A model generated the notes under the pieces. That model was given only the letters and a program-made list of their open reading frames with translations, searched no databases and was not told the DNA's origin. Of a stretch of 15,833 nt of DNA, positions 8,475 to 15,393 are shown in pieces (the stretch's first letter is position 1; the number at the start of each line of letters is the position of its first letter). The translations under genes and the position numbers were made by a program. The stretch covers positions 3,341 through 19,173 of the forward strand of contig JAOZPY010000004.1 in NCBI GenBank assembly GCA_029932495.1, in the 5' to 3' direction. The DNA is from Desulfobacterales bacterium. Lineage in GTDB: Bacteria; Desulfobacterota; Desulfobacteria; Desulfobacterales; JAFDCJ01.

Positions 8475-9794
8475 ATGGCGCAGCTAACATACGCCCAAAT
8501 CGATCAGAGCATCCTGGACAGCCTGAGCCCGCCAAAAAAGGGCTACTGGAGCGTTGTGGCCGGCCTGCTGCTGGGGGTGCTCGTGGGGGCGGCCTGCTGG
8601 GTCTACCAGATATTCGTCGGCATCGGGACCGGCGGGCAGAACAACCCGGTGGCCTGGGGCACTTACAGGATCAATTTCGTGTTCTGGGTGGGAATCGCCT
8701 ATTCCGGAACCCTTGTCTCAGCGACGCTGCACCTGTTGCGGGCCGGCTGGCGCAACCCCATCGCCCGGGCTGCGGAAACCATGACTGTTTTTGCAGTCTG
8801 CATCGCCGGCCTGTTTGCCTTAGTTCAGCTGGGCCGTGTCTGGCAGGTTTATTACCTGATCCCCATTCCGACCCAGAGAATGCTGTGGCCCAATTTCATC
8901 TCGCCGTCGATGTTCGATGTGATTGCCGTCAGCACTTACCTGGCGGTAAGTTCCCTTTTCTGGTACACAGGCCTGCTGCCGGATCTGGCCGCAGTGCGGG
9001 ACCGCACCACGGGCAGGCGCCATGAAATTTTCAGATTACTGTCCATGGGCTGGACCGGGGCCCACGAACAGTGGCGCCACTACACCCGCGGATACCTGTT
9101 TTTTGCGGCCCTGGCCACTCCCCTGGTGATTTCGGCCCACAGTGTCGTCTCCTGGGACTTTTCCCTGGGCGTTGTCCCCGGCTGGCACACCACCATCTTG
9201 GCCCCCTATTTCGTGGCCGGTGCGATTCATTCGGGGCTGGCCATGGTGGTGACGCTGATGATTCCGTTGCGGCGCATCTTTAACTATCAAAAAATCATCA
9301 CCCTGGAGGTACTTGAAAATATAGCCAAAACAATTGTCTTGACCGGCCTGATTGTGGGGTTCGCCTACGGCAGCGAATATTTTATTGCCTGGTACAGCCA
9401 CGACATCGTGGAGATGGAAACGTTTCGCTGGTTCGCCATGGGCCAATACCGCTGGGAATTTTACATCATGGCGTTGGGCAACAGTTTATTTCCCATGCTG
9501 TTCGTCTTCAGGAAAATCCGGCGCTCGATTACACTGCTATTTATAATTTGCCTGCTGGTCAACCTCGGTATGTGGTTCGAACGTTTTGTAATCATCGTCG
9601 GCGGCGTGGCCCACGGTTTTTCACCCTATGCATGGGGATTGTATGCTCCGACGCTGATCGAATACGGGATCATGCTGGGCAGCTTCTGCCTGTTTTTCTT
9701 TCTCTTCTTGTTGTTTGTCAAGCATCTGCCGTCGGTTTCCATGACGGAAATGAAAGAAACGCTGATACAGGGGGCCGTCAATCATGAAAGCTGA
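8475..9794 (+). CDS. actC: ActC: NrfD/PsrC-like quinol-binding membrane subunit of ACIII
   Basis: This 439-residue integral membrane protein has about ten hydrophobic helices and belongs to the NrfD/PsrC family. In ACIII, ActC holds a quinol-oxidation site next to ActB and is thought to take part in proton movement. Matching segments include NPVAWGTYRINFVFWVGIA near residues 56-74, ISPSMFDVIAVSTYLAVS near 136-153, and WDFSLGVVPGWHTTI followed by APYFVAGAIHSG in the middle. The start ATG lies 17 nt after the actB stop and has AGGAA 9 nt upstream. Its last 11 nt overlap the start of actD, which implies translational coupling. Length and order (B-C-D) are standard for ACIII. Confidence 0.93.
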   Translation: MAQLTYAQIDQSILDSLSPPKKGYWSVVAGLLLGVLVGAACWVYQIFVGIGTGGQNNPVAWGTYRINFVFWVGIAYSGTLVSATLHLLRAGWRNPIARAAETMTVFAVCIAGLFALVQLGRVWQVYYLIPIPTQRMLWPNFISPSMFDVIAVSTYLAVSSLFWYTGLLPDLAAVRDRTTGRRHEIFRLLSMGWTGAHEQWRHYTRGYLFFAALATPLVISAHSVVSWDFSLGVVPGWHTTILAPYFVAGAIHSGLAMVVTLMIPLRRIFNYQKIITLEVLENIAKTIVLTGLIVGFAYGSEYFIAWYSHDIVEMETFRWFAMGQYRWEFYIMALGNSLFPMLFVFRKIRRSITLLFIICLLVNLGMWFERFVIIVGGVAHGFSPYAWGLYAPTLIEYGIMLGSFCLFFFLFLLFVKHLPSVSMTEMKETLIQGAVNHES

Positions 9795-10290
9795 TCGTCA
9801 CATAATGGGGCTCTTTAAAAGCGAGGACCAAGTGGTGGCGGCCATCAGCGGGCTGAAAAATTCACCTTACACTTTCCGGCGGGTCAACAGCCCGTTTCCC
9901 AGCCCTAAAATCATGGCGGCTTTGAAATTGAAAAAAAGCCCGGTGGGATGGTTCACCCTGGCCGGCGGCATGATCGGTTTTCTGGCCGGTTTTTCCCTGG
10001 CAATTTACAGCACAATCCAATGGCACCTGGTGGTGGGCGGAAAACCCGTTGTGGGCCTGATTCCGTTTGTCATCGTGGGTTTTGAGGCCGCCATTGCTTT
10101 TTCGGTTTTCGGCAATGTCATCGGCTTGCTCATCATGGCACGGCTTCCCAGCGATCGGTGGTTGAAGTATTATGACCCTCGTTGCTCCGGGGAATATTTC
10201 GGCGTTCTGGCCTCCTGCGAGATGGACCAGATCGACGGGCTGCAGGATTTCTTTCGGCAGCAGGGAGGCGAAGTGAAAGTATTTAATTAG
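9784..10290 (+). CDS. actD: ActD: DUF3341 membrane subunit of ACIII
   Basis: This 168-residue protein matches the ActD/DUF3341 pattern. A soluble N-terminal part of about 55 residues (MGLFKSEDQVVAAI, then FRRVNSPFPSP) is followed by two transmembrane helices, at about 58-78 and 90-118 (AGGMIGFLAGFSLAIYST; FVIVGFEAAIAFSVFG), and a short C-terminal domain. ActD is a structural subunit of ACIII without cofactors and is the most diagnostic small gene of that complex, since Qrc and Psr lack it. The ATG overlaps the end of actC by 11 nt and has AGGGG about 10 nt upstream. A later in-frame ATG at 9805 is possible but lacks a clear ribosome binding site. Confidence 0.9.
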   Translation: MKADRHIMGLFKSEDQVVAAISGLKNSPYTFRRVNSPFPSPKIMAALKLKKSPVGWFTLAGGMIGFLAGFSLAIYSTIQWHLVVGGKPVVGLIPFVIVGFEAAIAFSVFGNVIGLLIMARLPSDRWLKYYDPRCSGEYFGVLASCEMDQIDGLQDFFRQQGGEVKVFN

Positions 10291-10411
10291 TTTCCACCAA
10301 TAAATGGTCTTTTTTCCGCCGGGCTGCGTTCTGCGCGGGTTTCCGGCTGCGACGTACCCTACTGCGCGCCGCGAATTGAAAATTTTTAAAGCTACAGGAA
10401 GAATTGCCGCC

Positions 10412-11629
10412 ATGGCGCAGCAAAATATAAAAACAGCCGGCGGGTGGAAGTCACCGCTGATGTGGCTTTTCGTCCTGCTGGTGATCATCGGGCTGGCCGC
10501 TTTTATTTACGGCGTTATCAGCGGGCAGGCACAAAAAGCATGGCAAGCCTATTTAATTAACTTTTTGCTGTGTTCGGGCATCGCCCAGGGGGCGGTGCTG
10601 TTTTCCACTGTGATGCACATGACCCACGCGCGCTGGAGCGGGCCGCTGTCGGGACTGGCCGAAGCGTTCGCATCTTTTTTCCCGATTTCTTTCCTGTTGT
10701 TTCTGCTGCTCTTTCTTGGAAAAATATATCTTTTCCCGTGGCTGCACGAAGATCTGCACGGCAAGGAGATTTGGCTCAACATGCCGTTTCTGTTTACCCG
10801 GGACTGCATCGGGCTTTTGTTGCTGTATTTTCTCGGCTACGGATATCTTTATAACGCATTGCAACTCAAATTCGATCCGCGTCAGCCACATGGTGCCCTG
10901 CGCAGGATGATTTACACCGGCTGGCAGCAGAATCACCGCCAGGCCCAACGACTTAAAGCGCGCATGAGCGTATGGGGCGGCTTTTATATCCTGGCCTTTG
11001 CCCTGGTGCTGTCGCTGATCGGCTATGACCTGATCATGAGTATGGATCCGCACTGGGTTTCCACCCTTTTCGGTGCCTATAATTTTGTCAAAGCGTTTTA
11101 CACGGGCCTGGCAGCACTGGTCATTGCCACCTGCATTTTGTACCTGCGCCAGGGCCAGGCCGGTGCCATCACATCTTCTCATCTGCATGGTATCGGTAAA
11201 TTATTTTTTGCCTTTTCACTTTTGTGGGCCGATTTTTTTTACGTGCAGCTGGTGGTTATCTGGTATGGAAACATCCCCGAAGAGACCCAGTATGTGATCC
11301 AGCGAACCATGATGGCACCCTGGAAATCGCTGGCATGGGCGGTTTTTATCGTTTGTTTTATTTTTCCGTTTATCGTTCTGCTCAATAAAAAAATGAAGGC
11401 CCGGCCCATTATGATGATCATCATCGCTGGGATGGTTATCGCCGGAATCTGGCTGGAACATCTGCTGCTGCTGGGACCGGCCCTGACTCCTGACGCCCAC
11501 CGCATTTCGCTCAGTGCCCTGGACGGGTTGATCAGCCTGGGATTTTTGGGTCTGATGCTGCTGGTGTTGACTTGGTTTTTAAGGCAGTTTCCGGAGCTGA
11601 TACGGATCAACGAAAGGCAGGTGCCCTGA
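10412..11629 (+). CDS. actF: ActF: second NrfD-like membrane subunit of ACIII
   Basis: This 405-residue integral membrane protein has about ten helices and is a paralogue of ActC. Family-typical stretches are AWQAYLINFLLCSGIAQG near the N-terminus, FLFTRDCIGLLLLYFLGYG, and LIMSMDPHWVSTLFGAYNF in the centre. In ACIII the two NrfD-like subunits lie in the membrane beneath ActB, and ActF carries the second possible quinone site or proton path. I chose the ATG at 10412 because AGGAAG lies about 11 nt upstream and the protein then begins as the family does. The frame also opens at 10304, but the extra 36 residues look non-native and have no ribosome binding site. No actE gene stands between actD and actF, unlike the canonical order. 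The stop overlaps the next ATG (TGATG). Confidence 0.9.
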   Translation: MAQQNIKTAGGWKSPLMWLFVLLVIIGLAAFIYGVISGQAQKAWQAYLINFLLCSGIAQGAVLFSTVMHMTHARWSGPLSGLAEAFASFFPISFLLFLLLFLGKIYLFPWLHEDLHGKEIWLNMPFLFTRDCIGLLLLYFLGYGYLYNALQLKFDPRQPHGALRRMIYTGWQQNHRQAQRLKARMSVWGGFYILAFALVLSLIGYDLIMSMDPHWVSTLFGAYNFVKAFYTGLAALVIATCILYLRQGQAGAITSSHLHGIGKLFFAFSLLWADFFYVQLVVIWYGNIPEETQYVIQRTMMAPWKSLAWAVFIVCFIFPFIVLLNKKMKARPIMMIIIAGMVIAGIWLEHLLLLGPALTPDAHRISLSALDGLISLGFLGLMLLVLTWFLRQFPELIRINERQVP

Positions 11630-12156
11630 TGAGCGGCGCCGCTGCCACGGGCAACAGGAAACTGGTGTTTGCCGTTTTGCTGTGTACACTGCTGACGGCA
11701 GCCTTTTTGTATTTTTTTTACTTCCTGCCGAAAGCCAATATGGGCCCTGAACAACCAATAGCGTTCAGCCATCGCCTGCATGCCGGGGTGAAAAATATCC
11801 AATGCCAATTCTGTCATCCATTTGTCGGCCGTTCGACCCATCCGGGGATTCCGCCGGTTGAAAAATGTCTGGATTGCCACAACTACATCATTGCCCGGCA
11901 TCCTCAGATCTTAAAGCTGCAGCACTATTTTGACACCCGCACCCCGATGCCGTGGGTCAAGGCCAATTATCTGCCCGAACACGTGCTGTTCAATCACCAG
12001 CGCCATATTCGCCATGGCATTGCCTGCAAGCAATGTCATGGCGAAATAAAAGCCATGGACCGCATTCACGGACGGCGATTTAAAATGGGATTCTGTGTCA
12101 AGTGCCATCGTGAAAAAAAGGCCAATCTGGACTGCTGGCTGGCCTGTCACAGATAG
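11629..12156 (+). CDS. actA: ActA-like membrane-anchored multihaem cytochrome c (four CX2CH plus one CX3CH)
   Basis: This 175-residue cytochrome has one N-terminal membrane anchor (about 11-33) and a periplasmic haem domain. Canonical haem motifs are C59QFCH63, C80LDCH84, C133KQCH137 and C156VKCH160. A fifth, C169WLACH174, has three residues between the cysteines and is followed only by Arg and the stop. ActA of ACIII is a pentahaem cytochrome that, as I recall, often ends in CxxCHR, so this motif is in the expected place with one extra residue. The spacing around FSHRLHAG, GIPPVEKCLDCH and GFCVKCHRE is ActA-like. It should take electrons from ActB. The start overlaps the actF stop (ATG at 11629); a longer reading from 11572 would lie inside actF and is unlikely. 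Its place after actF rather than before actB is unusual. Confidence 0.85.
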   Translation: MSGAAATGNRKLVFAVLLCTLLTAAFLYFFYFLPKANMGPEQPIAFSHRLHAGVKNIQCQFCHPFVGRSTHPGIPPVEKCLDCHNYIIARHPQILKLQHYFDTRTPMPWVKANYLPEHVLFNHQRHIRHGIACKQCHGEIKAMDRIHGRRFKMGFCVKCHREKKANLDCWLACHR

Positions 12157-12204
12157 ACGGTAAAAATTGAAAAATCTGCAACTTCGCAGTCGGGAGAACT
12201 GAAA

Positions 12205-13575
12205 TTGACAACACCGGATGAAAATTCATCCCCAGGCTATGCCACCGCCAGGGCCTTTTGCATTACATCGGCCTGCTGGATGGTCATCGGCGCCTTTGTC
12301 GGACTGCTGGGCGCCACGGAGCTGATCGCACCGGACATTGCCAAAAATATCGGATGGCTGGTATTCGGACGGATACGCCCCATCCACATTAACGTGGTTC
12401 TGTTCGGCTTTGTCACCCCCGGGCTGCTGGCCGCCGCCTTTTACTATTTTCCCAGGCTGCTGCGATGCGAGCTTTTCAGTGAAAAACTCGGAGTATTCAC
12501 CGTTTGGGTCTGGAATTTAACCCTGGTGGCCGCCGTGATTTCCCTGGCCGGCGGACACACCCAGGGCCGCGAATATGCGGAACTCATCTGGCCCATTGAC
12601 GTGATGGTGGTAGCCGCCTTTGGCCTGGTTTTTTTCAACATGGTCATGACGGTCAGGCGCCGCACAGAGCCCTTGCTGTATGTGTCCATCTGGTACGGCC
12701 TGGCAGCAACCATTCTAACCGCGGCGGTATACGCCCTGGGCAATGTCATCTGGCGGCCGGACAGCGGTGCGCTGGCCGGCATGGCGGATGCCGTCATCCT
12801 CTGGTTTTACGGTCATAGCATTTTCAACCTGCTGCTGACCCCGCTGGCCGCCGGGATTGCTTATTACGTGATTCCCCGGGTTGTCCTTTCCCCCCTTTAC
12901 AGCCACAGACTGGCGATGCTGGGTTTCTGGTCGCTGATGCTGGTCGCTCCCCAGATCGGCACCAGCCACCTGCTGCAAGTGCCGTTGCCGACCTGGTTGA
13001 AGGTGATCGCCATTGCAGATAGTATTGCCATGGCGATCCCGGTGATGGCCTTTTTAATCAACATCTGGTACACCGCCAAAGGCCGGCTGGGTGAAATCCA
13101 CGCCGATATCGGCGCCAAATTTGTTTTTACCGGTACGATCATGTATTTTTTTGCCAGCCTCCAGGGCGCCGTGATGGCACTGCCCCAAGTCCAGCGGGTC
13201 ACCCACTTCAACAACTGGGTGGTGGGCCACGCCCACATCGGGGTGCTCGGCTTTGCGGGCATGATTGCTCTGGGTGGAATGTATTATATTTTACCCAGAA
13301 TAACCGGCAAACAATTGTACAGCCGCCTGCTGGCGGATTTTCAGTACTGGATGGTGCTCATCGGGGTGGTCGGATTTACCGTGGTGCTGACCATCGCCGG
13401 GATGACCCAGGGAAACGCCTGGTTAAACGGTCATGCCGTATACCGGGTTCTGCCGATGGTGCATGTTTATTACATTGTCAGGGCCGCGCTGGGATTAATG
13501 CTTTTTACTTCCGCCATTGTGGGCCTGTATAATATTTTGAGAACCTTGCTTTCCAATCCCGGAGGCACACCATGA
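12205..13575 (+). CDS. ccoN: CcoN-like haem-copper reductase catalytic subunit with altered CuB site
   Basis: This 456-residue protein with about twelve helices resembles the catalytic subunit of cbb3 oxidases (GRIRPIHIN, THTQ/HTQGREYAELIWPID, LWFYGHS, WVVGHAHIGVLGF). H61 and H344 should ligate low-spin haem b, H342 high-spin haem, and H204 one CuB position. In cbb3 enzymes helix VII carries Tyr...HH; here the aligned residues are Ala248, Ser254 and His255, so the cross-linked Tyr and one CuB His are missing. A conserved Glu near the high-spin haem aligns with Gln320. The protein may reduce O2 poorly, or act on NO or another acceptor; the alignment is from memory. The start is TTG at 12205 with GGGAG 8 nt upstream. 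It lies 48 bp after the actA-like gene and overlaps ccoO by 4 nt. Confidence 0.88.
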   Translation: MTTPDENSSPGYATARAFCITSACWMVIGAFVGLLGATELIAPDIAKNIGWLVFGRIRPIHINVVLFGFVTPGLLAAAFYYFPRLLRCELFSEKLGVFTVWVWNLTLVAAVISLAGGHTQGREYAELIWPIDVMVVAAFGLVFFNMVMTVRRRTEPLLYVSIWYGLAATILTAAVYALGNVIWRPDSGALAGMADAVILWFYGHSIFNLLLTPLAAGIAYYVIPRVVLSPLYSHRLAMLGFWSLMLVAPQIGTSHLLQVPLPTWLKVIAIADSIAMAIPVMAFLINIWYTAKGRLGEIHADIGAKFVFTGTIMYFFASLQGAVMALPQVQRVTHFNNWVVGHAHIGVLGFAGMIALGGMYYILPRITGKQLYSRLLADFQYWMVLIGVVGFTVVLTIAGMTQGNAWLNGHAVYRVLPMVHVYYIVRAALGLMLFTSAIVGLYNILRTLLSNPGGTP

Positions 13576-14504
13576 AAATGACCCCCAGAGCAGTCGTGAT
13601 CGGAAGTCTTTTGATCCTGGCCGCGGTCGTCTTCGTGGTAATCTATATTCCCTACGTGACACGGACCCAAACGGCCTCGGCCATCTTCCGCCGGCGCACG
13701 CCAACCGAGGCCGCAGGTCGCAAACTATACATCGCCAACGGGTGCGTTTACTGCCACAGCCAGTCCGTCCGCAGCATTGACTGGGGGCTGGGCGCCGAAC
13801 GCATCGCCCAGGCCGGCGACTATGTGGGGGATCAGCCGATATTGCTGGGCTCGCAGCGCACGGGGCCCGACCTGTCCCAGGAAGGCGGAGCGCATCCCAA
13901 TGACTGGCACCGGGCCCATTTTGTCAATCCGCGCACCACGCGACCCAATTCAATCATGCCCGCTTTTGAATTTATCGGCCCTGAGAACATCAAGCACCTG
14001 ACGGCCTACGTCCAGAGCCTGGGCATGAAAAATGCGGGCCGACGCATGCAGCGCCAGAAGCACTGGAAGGCCAAAGCCGTTGAAGCTTACGAAGCCGGGC
14101 CGGATGCCAACGCGCACTGGCTTGCTGAAAATATTCCTTTTGGCTGGCGCAAGATTGCCAACCCGTATCCGTCCACCGTCGCCGGGCTGGCCAGGGGGCA
14201 TAAGATCTACCAGGATTTTTGTCTTGGCTGCCACGGCCCGGTGGGCGACGGCATGGGACCGGGCCAGCCGGACCTCTATCCGCCGCCACTGAACTTTACG
14301 ATTTTAAAAAACCGCGGGATTTCCGGCGGCATCCTGTACTATCAGATCATGAACGGCATTACCGGAACGGCCATGCCATATTTTAAGCGCGAACTGGAGT
14401 CTGAAAAAATCTGGGATGTAAGCAACTACGTGGCCGTCTATTTCATCAACCAAAGCGATGCCAACCACGCACCCCGGGGGATCGATACGGCCTATGAGCC
14501 GTAA
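13572..14504 (+). CDS. ccoO: CcoO-like cytochrome c fused to a second cytochrome c domain
   Basis: This 310-residue protein has an N-terminal membrane anchor (about 7-29) and two periplasmic haem domains. The first is clearly CcoO-like: C58VYCH62 in NGCVYCHSQSVRS, the stretch GDYVGDQPILLGSQRTGPD, and Met129 (IMPAF) as probable axial ligand. The second is a class I cytochrome with C217LGCH221 and Met268 (GTAMPYF). Ordinary CcoO has one haem and about 200 residues, so the extra domain probably does part of the work of the missing CcoP haems, passing electrons from ActA/ActE to the CcoN-like subunit. GGAGG lies 6 nt before the ATG, which overlaps the ccoN stop (ATGA). The tight pairing of N and O is as in normal cco operons. 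Confidence 0.88.
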   Translation: MKMTPRAVVIGSLLILAAVVFVVIYIPYVTRTQTASAIFRRRTPTEAAGRKLYIANGCVYCHSQSVRSIDWGLGAERIAQAGDYVGDQPILLGSQRTGPDLSQEGGAHPNDWHRAHFVNPRTTRPNSIMPAFEFIGPENIKHLTAYVQSLGMKNAGRRMQRQKHWKAKAVEAYEAGPDANAHWLAENIPFGWRKIANPYPSTVAGLARGHKIYQDFCLGCHGPVGDGMGPGQPDLYPPPLNFTILKNRGISGGILYYQIMNGITGTAMPYFKRELESEKIWDVSNYVAVYFINQSDANHAPRGIDTAYEP

Positions 14505-14540
14505 AGGGAAAATTTTAAATCGACTCGAGGGCTGAATTGT

Positions 14541-14601
14541 CCGACGCACGATATTTTCTTCCAACCGGCAACCATGCCGCCGGCCAATTCACGTCGGTTT
14601 T
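14541..14601 (+). terminator. Possible nested hairpin with short U-tract after ccoO
   Basis: CCGACG (14541-14546) can pair with CGTCGG (14592-14597), which is followed by TTTT. Inside this, CCGGC (14565-14569) pairs with GCCGG (14579-14583) around a 9-nt loop. The outer loop is long and the U-tract short, so this would be a weak or partial terminator that could lower expression of the genes after ccoO. Confidence 0.25.
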
Positions 14602-14721
14602 AATGAGTCACGTTGCATCAGACATGTTTTTATGAGAACATCAAAGGGGTAAATAGCTTCTTAAAAAACCCGGGTGATTTGCCACCAACACAGCGCAACA
14701 TGTATTTTGGTTGACCGTCAT

Positions 14722-14841
14722 TGTCCATTTGGGGAAGCAAGCCAGCGCATCGGTGGGCGTTAAAAATTGCAAGCTGTTTGAGGCGCTTGCGCCGAGCTCT
14801 TTAAATTTAGCCCACCGATGTACCGGCGCTCCAAATGGACA
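14722..14841. repeat. 120-bp inverted-repeat element (palindromic, MITE/REP-like)
   Basis: Two pairs of perfect 11-bp arms are nested symmetrically. The outer pair is TGTCCATTTGG (14722-14732) with CCAAATGGACA (14831-14841). The inner pair is CATCGGTGGGC (14748-14758) with GCCCACCGATG (14810-14820). At the centre is a tight hairpin GGCGC-TT-GCGCC (14782-14793). The segments between the arms (15 and 10 nt) do not pair well. There is no coding capacity and no clear target-site duplication. The layout looks like a non-autonomous mobile palindrome, though a structured regulatory RNA is possible. Confidence 0.65.
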
Positions 14842-14888
14842 CAGAAAGCGAGGCCAAAATACATATCGCTCAGCGCGAGGACACCACC

Positions 14889-15164
14889 ATGCGTTTTTTT
14901 GAACTGTTAAACCTGCAGGATGTCATGCTGGCCGTTTTTCCGACCCTGGTTTTCATGCTGATTTTCTGGCTGGCCCTGGCGAACCGCCATTTTTTCAGCC
15001 GCAACTGGCAGCAACGGCGCAATGATATTTACCGCCGCTATGCCGAAGACATCGCAGATAAGAATCAACCGTTTCCCGTGGCCATGGGACTGATCATTGC
15101 CGGAACGCTGCTCTGGGCGTTTTTTTATATTCTGCTGTACGGACTGCTGGAGGTGAAAATCTAA
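14889..15164 (+). CDS. Small two-helix membrane protein resembling the CcoP N-terminal anchor
   Basis: This 91-residue protein has transmembrane helices at about 10-31 and 63-87, joined by a charged basic loop (SRNWQQRRNDIYRRYAED). The second helix is preceded by DKNQPFP and ends in ILLYGLLE. This recalls the NNPLPRWW...YLVLYPGL region that ends the membrane part of CcoP in cbb3 oxidases. There is no CxxCH, so it would be a haem-less CcoP stub; a CcoQ-like role is the alternative. The ATG at 14889 has GAGG 8 nt upstream. An in-frame ATG at 14835 lacks a ribosome binding site. It ends 1 nt before the next gene. The resemblance is weak and short, and the assignment is an inference. Confidence 0.7.
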   Translation: MRFFELLNLQDVMLAVFPTLVFMLIFWLALANRHFFSRNWQQRRNDIYRRYAEDIADKNQPFPVAMGLIIAGTLLWAFFYILLYGLLEVKI

Positions 15165-15165
15165 T

Positions 15166-15393
15166 ATGACACCCACCCGTTACGAACAATCCGCCGCCAA
15201 AACCTGGTTGGGCATCCTTTTTTGCGTGTTCATCATTCTCGCCCAGGGGGCGTTTGCTTTTCTTGTTGTCGGCGACCGGGGGCAGCCGGGATGGGACTAC
15301 CGTATAATCAAAGATATCCCGGGGCAGTCCCCTTTTGCCGTTTACGAATTGCCGCCCCATCCGCAGCATATCCGGGGTGCGGGGGGAGAGTAG
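15166..15393 (+). CDS. Unrecognised one-helix membrane protein
   Basis: This 75-residue protein has a single hydrophobic helix at about 14-36 (TWLGILFCVFIILAQGAFAF). A proline- and glycine-rich tail follows, with VVGDRGQPGWDYR, IPGQSPFAVYE and LPPHPQHIRG, and no haem or metal motif. I do not recognise the family. A strong GGAGGTG (15149-15155) lies 10 nt before the ATG, its stop is immediately followed by the next ATG, and codon use looks like that of its neighbours, so it is very probably translated. Its position between the CcoP-like stub and the ActE-like cytochrome suggests a small structural subunit or assembly factor of the terminal reductase. The helix could also act as an uncleaved signal anchor that puts the conserved-looking tail outside the membrane. 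Confidence 0.72.
   Translation: MTPTRYEQSAAKTWLGILFCVFIILAQGAFAFLVVGDRGQPGWDYRIIKDIPGQSPFAVYELPPHPQHIRGAGGE

Larger units (their letters stand above)
14505..14888. other. 384-bp spacer inside the cluster
   Basis: This is the longest gene-free stretch. It holds a possible hairpin terminator (14541-14601) and a long inverted-repeat element (14722-14841). An open frame running into the next gene from 14835 has no ribosome binding site and low-complexity content, so I do not call it coding. No clear sigma-70 promoter was found. Other gaps in the cluster are 0-121 bp, so the size of this one suggests an insertion. Confidence 0.7.

Noticed and set aside
5521..9794. Reading the cluster as a Qrc or polysulfide reductase (Psr) complex
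   Set aside because: The fused ActB, the DUF3341 ActD, two NrfD-like subunits and the ActB-type Ser in the third cluster motif point to alternative complex III.
10304..10411. Upstream extension of actF to ATG 10304
   Set aside because: No ribosome binding site precedes it, and the added residues do not look like an ActF N-terminus. The ATG at 10412 has a Shine-Dalgarno sequence.
14835..14888. Upstream start at ATG 14835 for the small membrane protein
   Set aside because: It overlaps the right arm of the palindromic element and has no ribosome binding site, while ATG 14889 has GAGG at the right distance.
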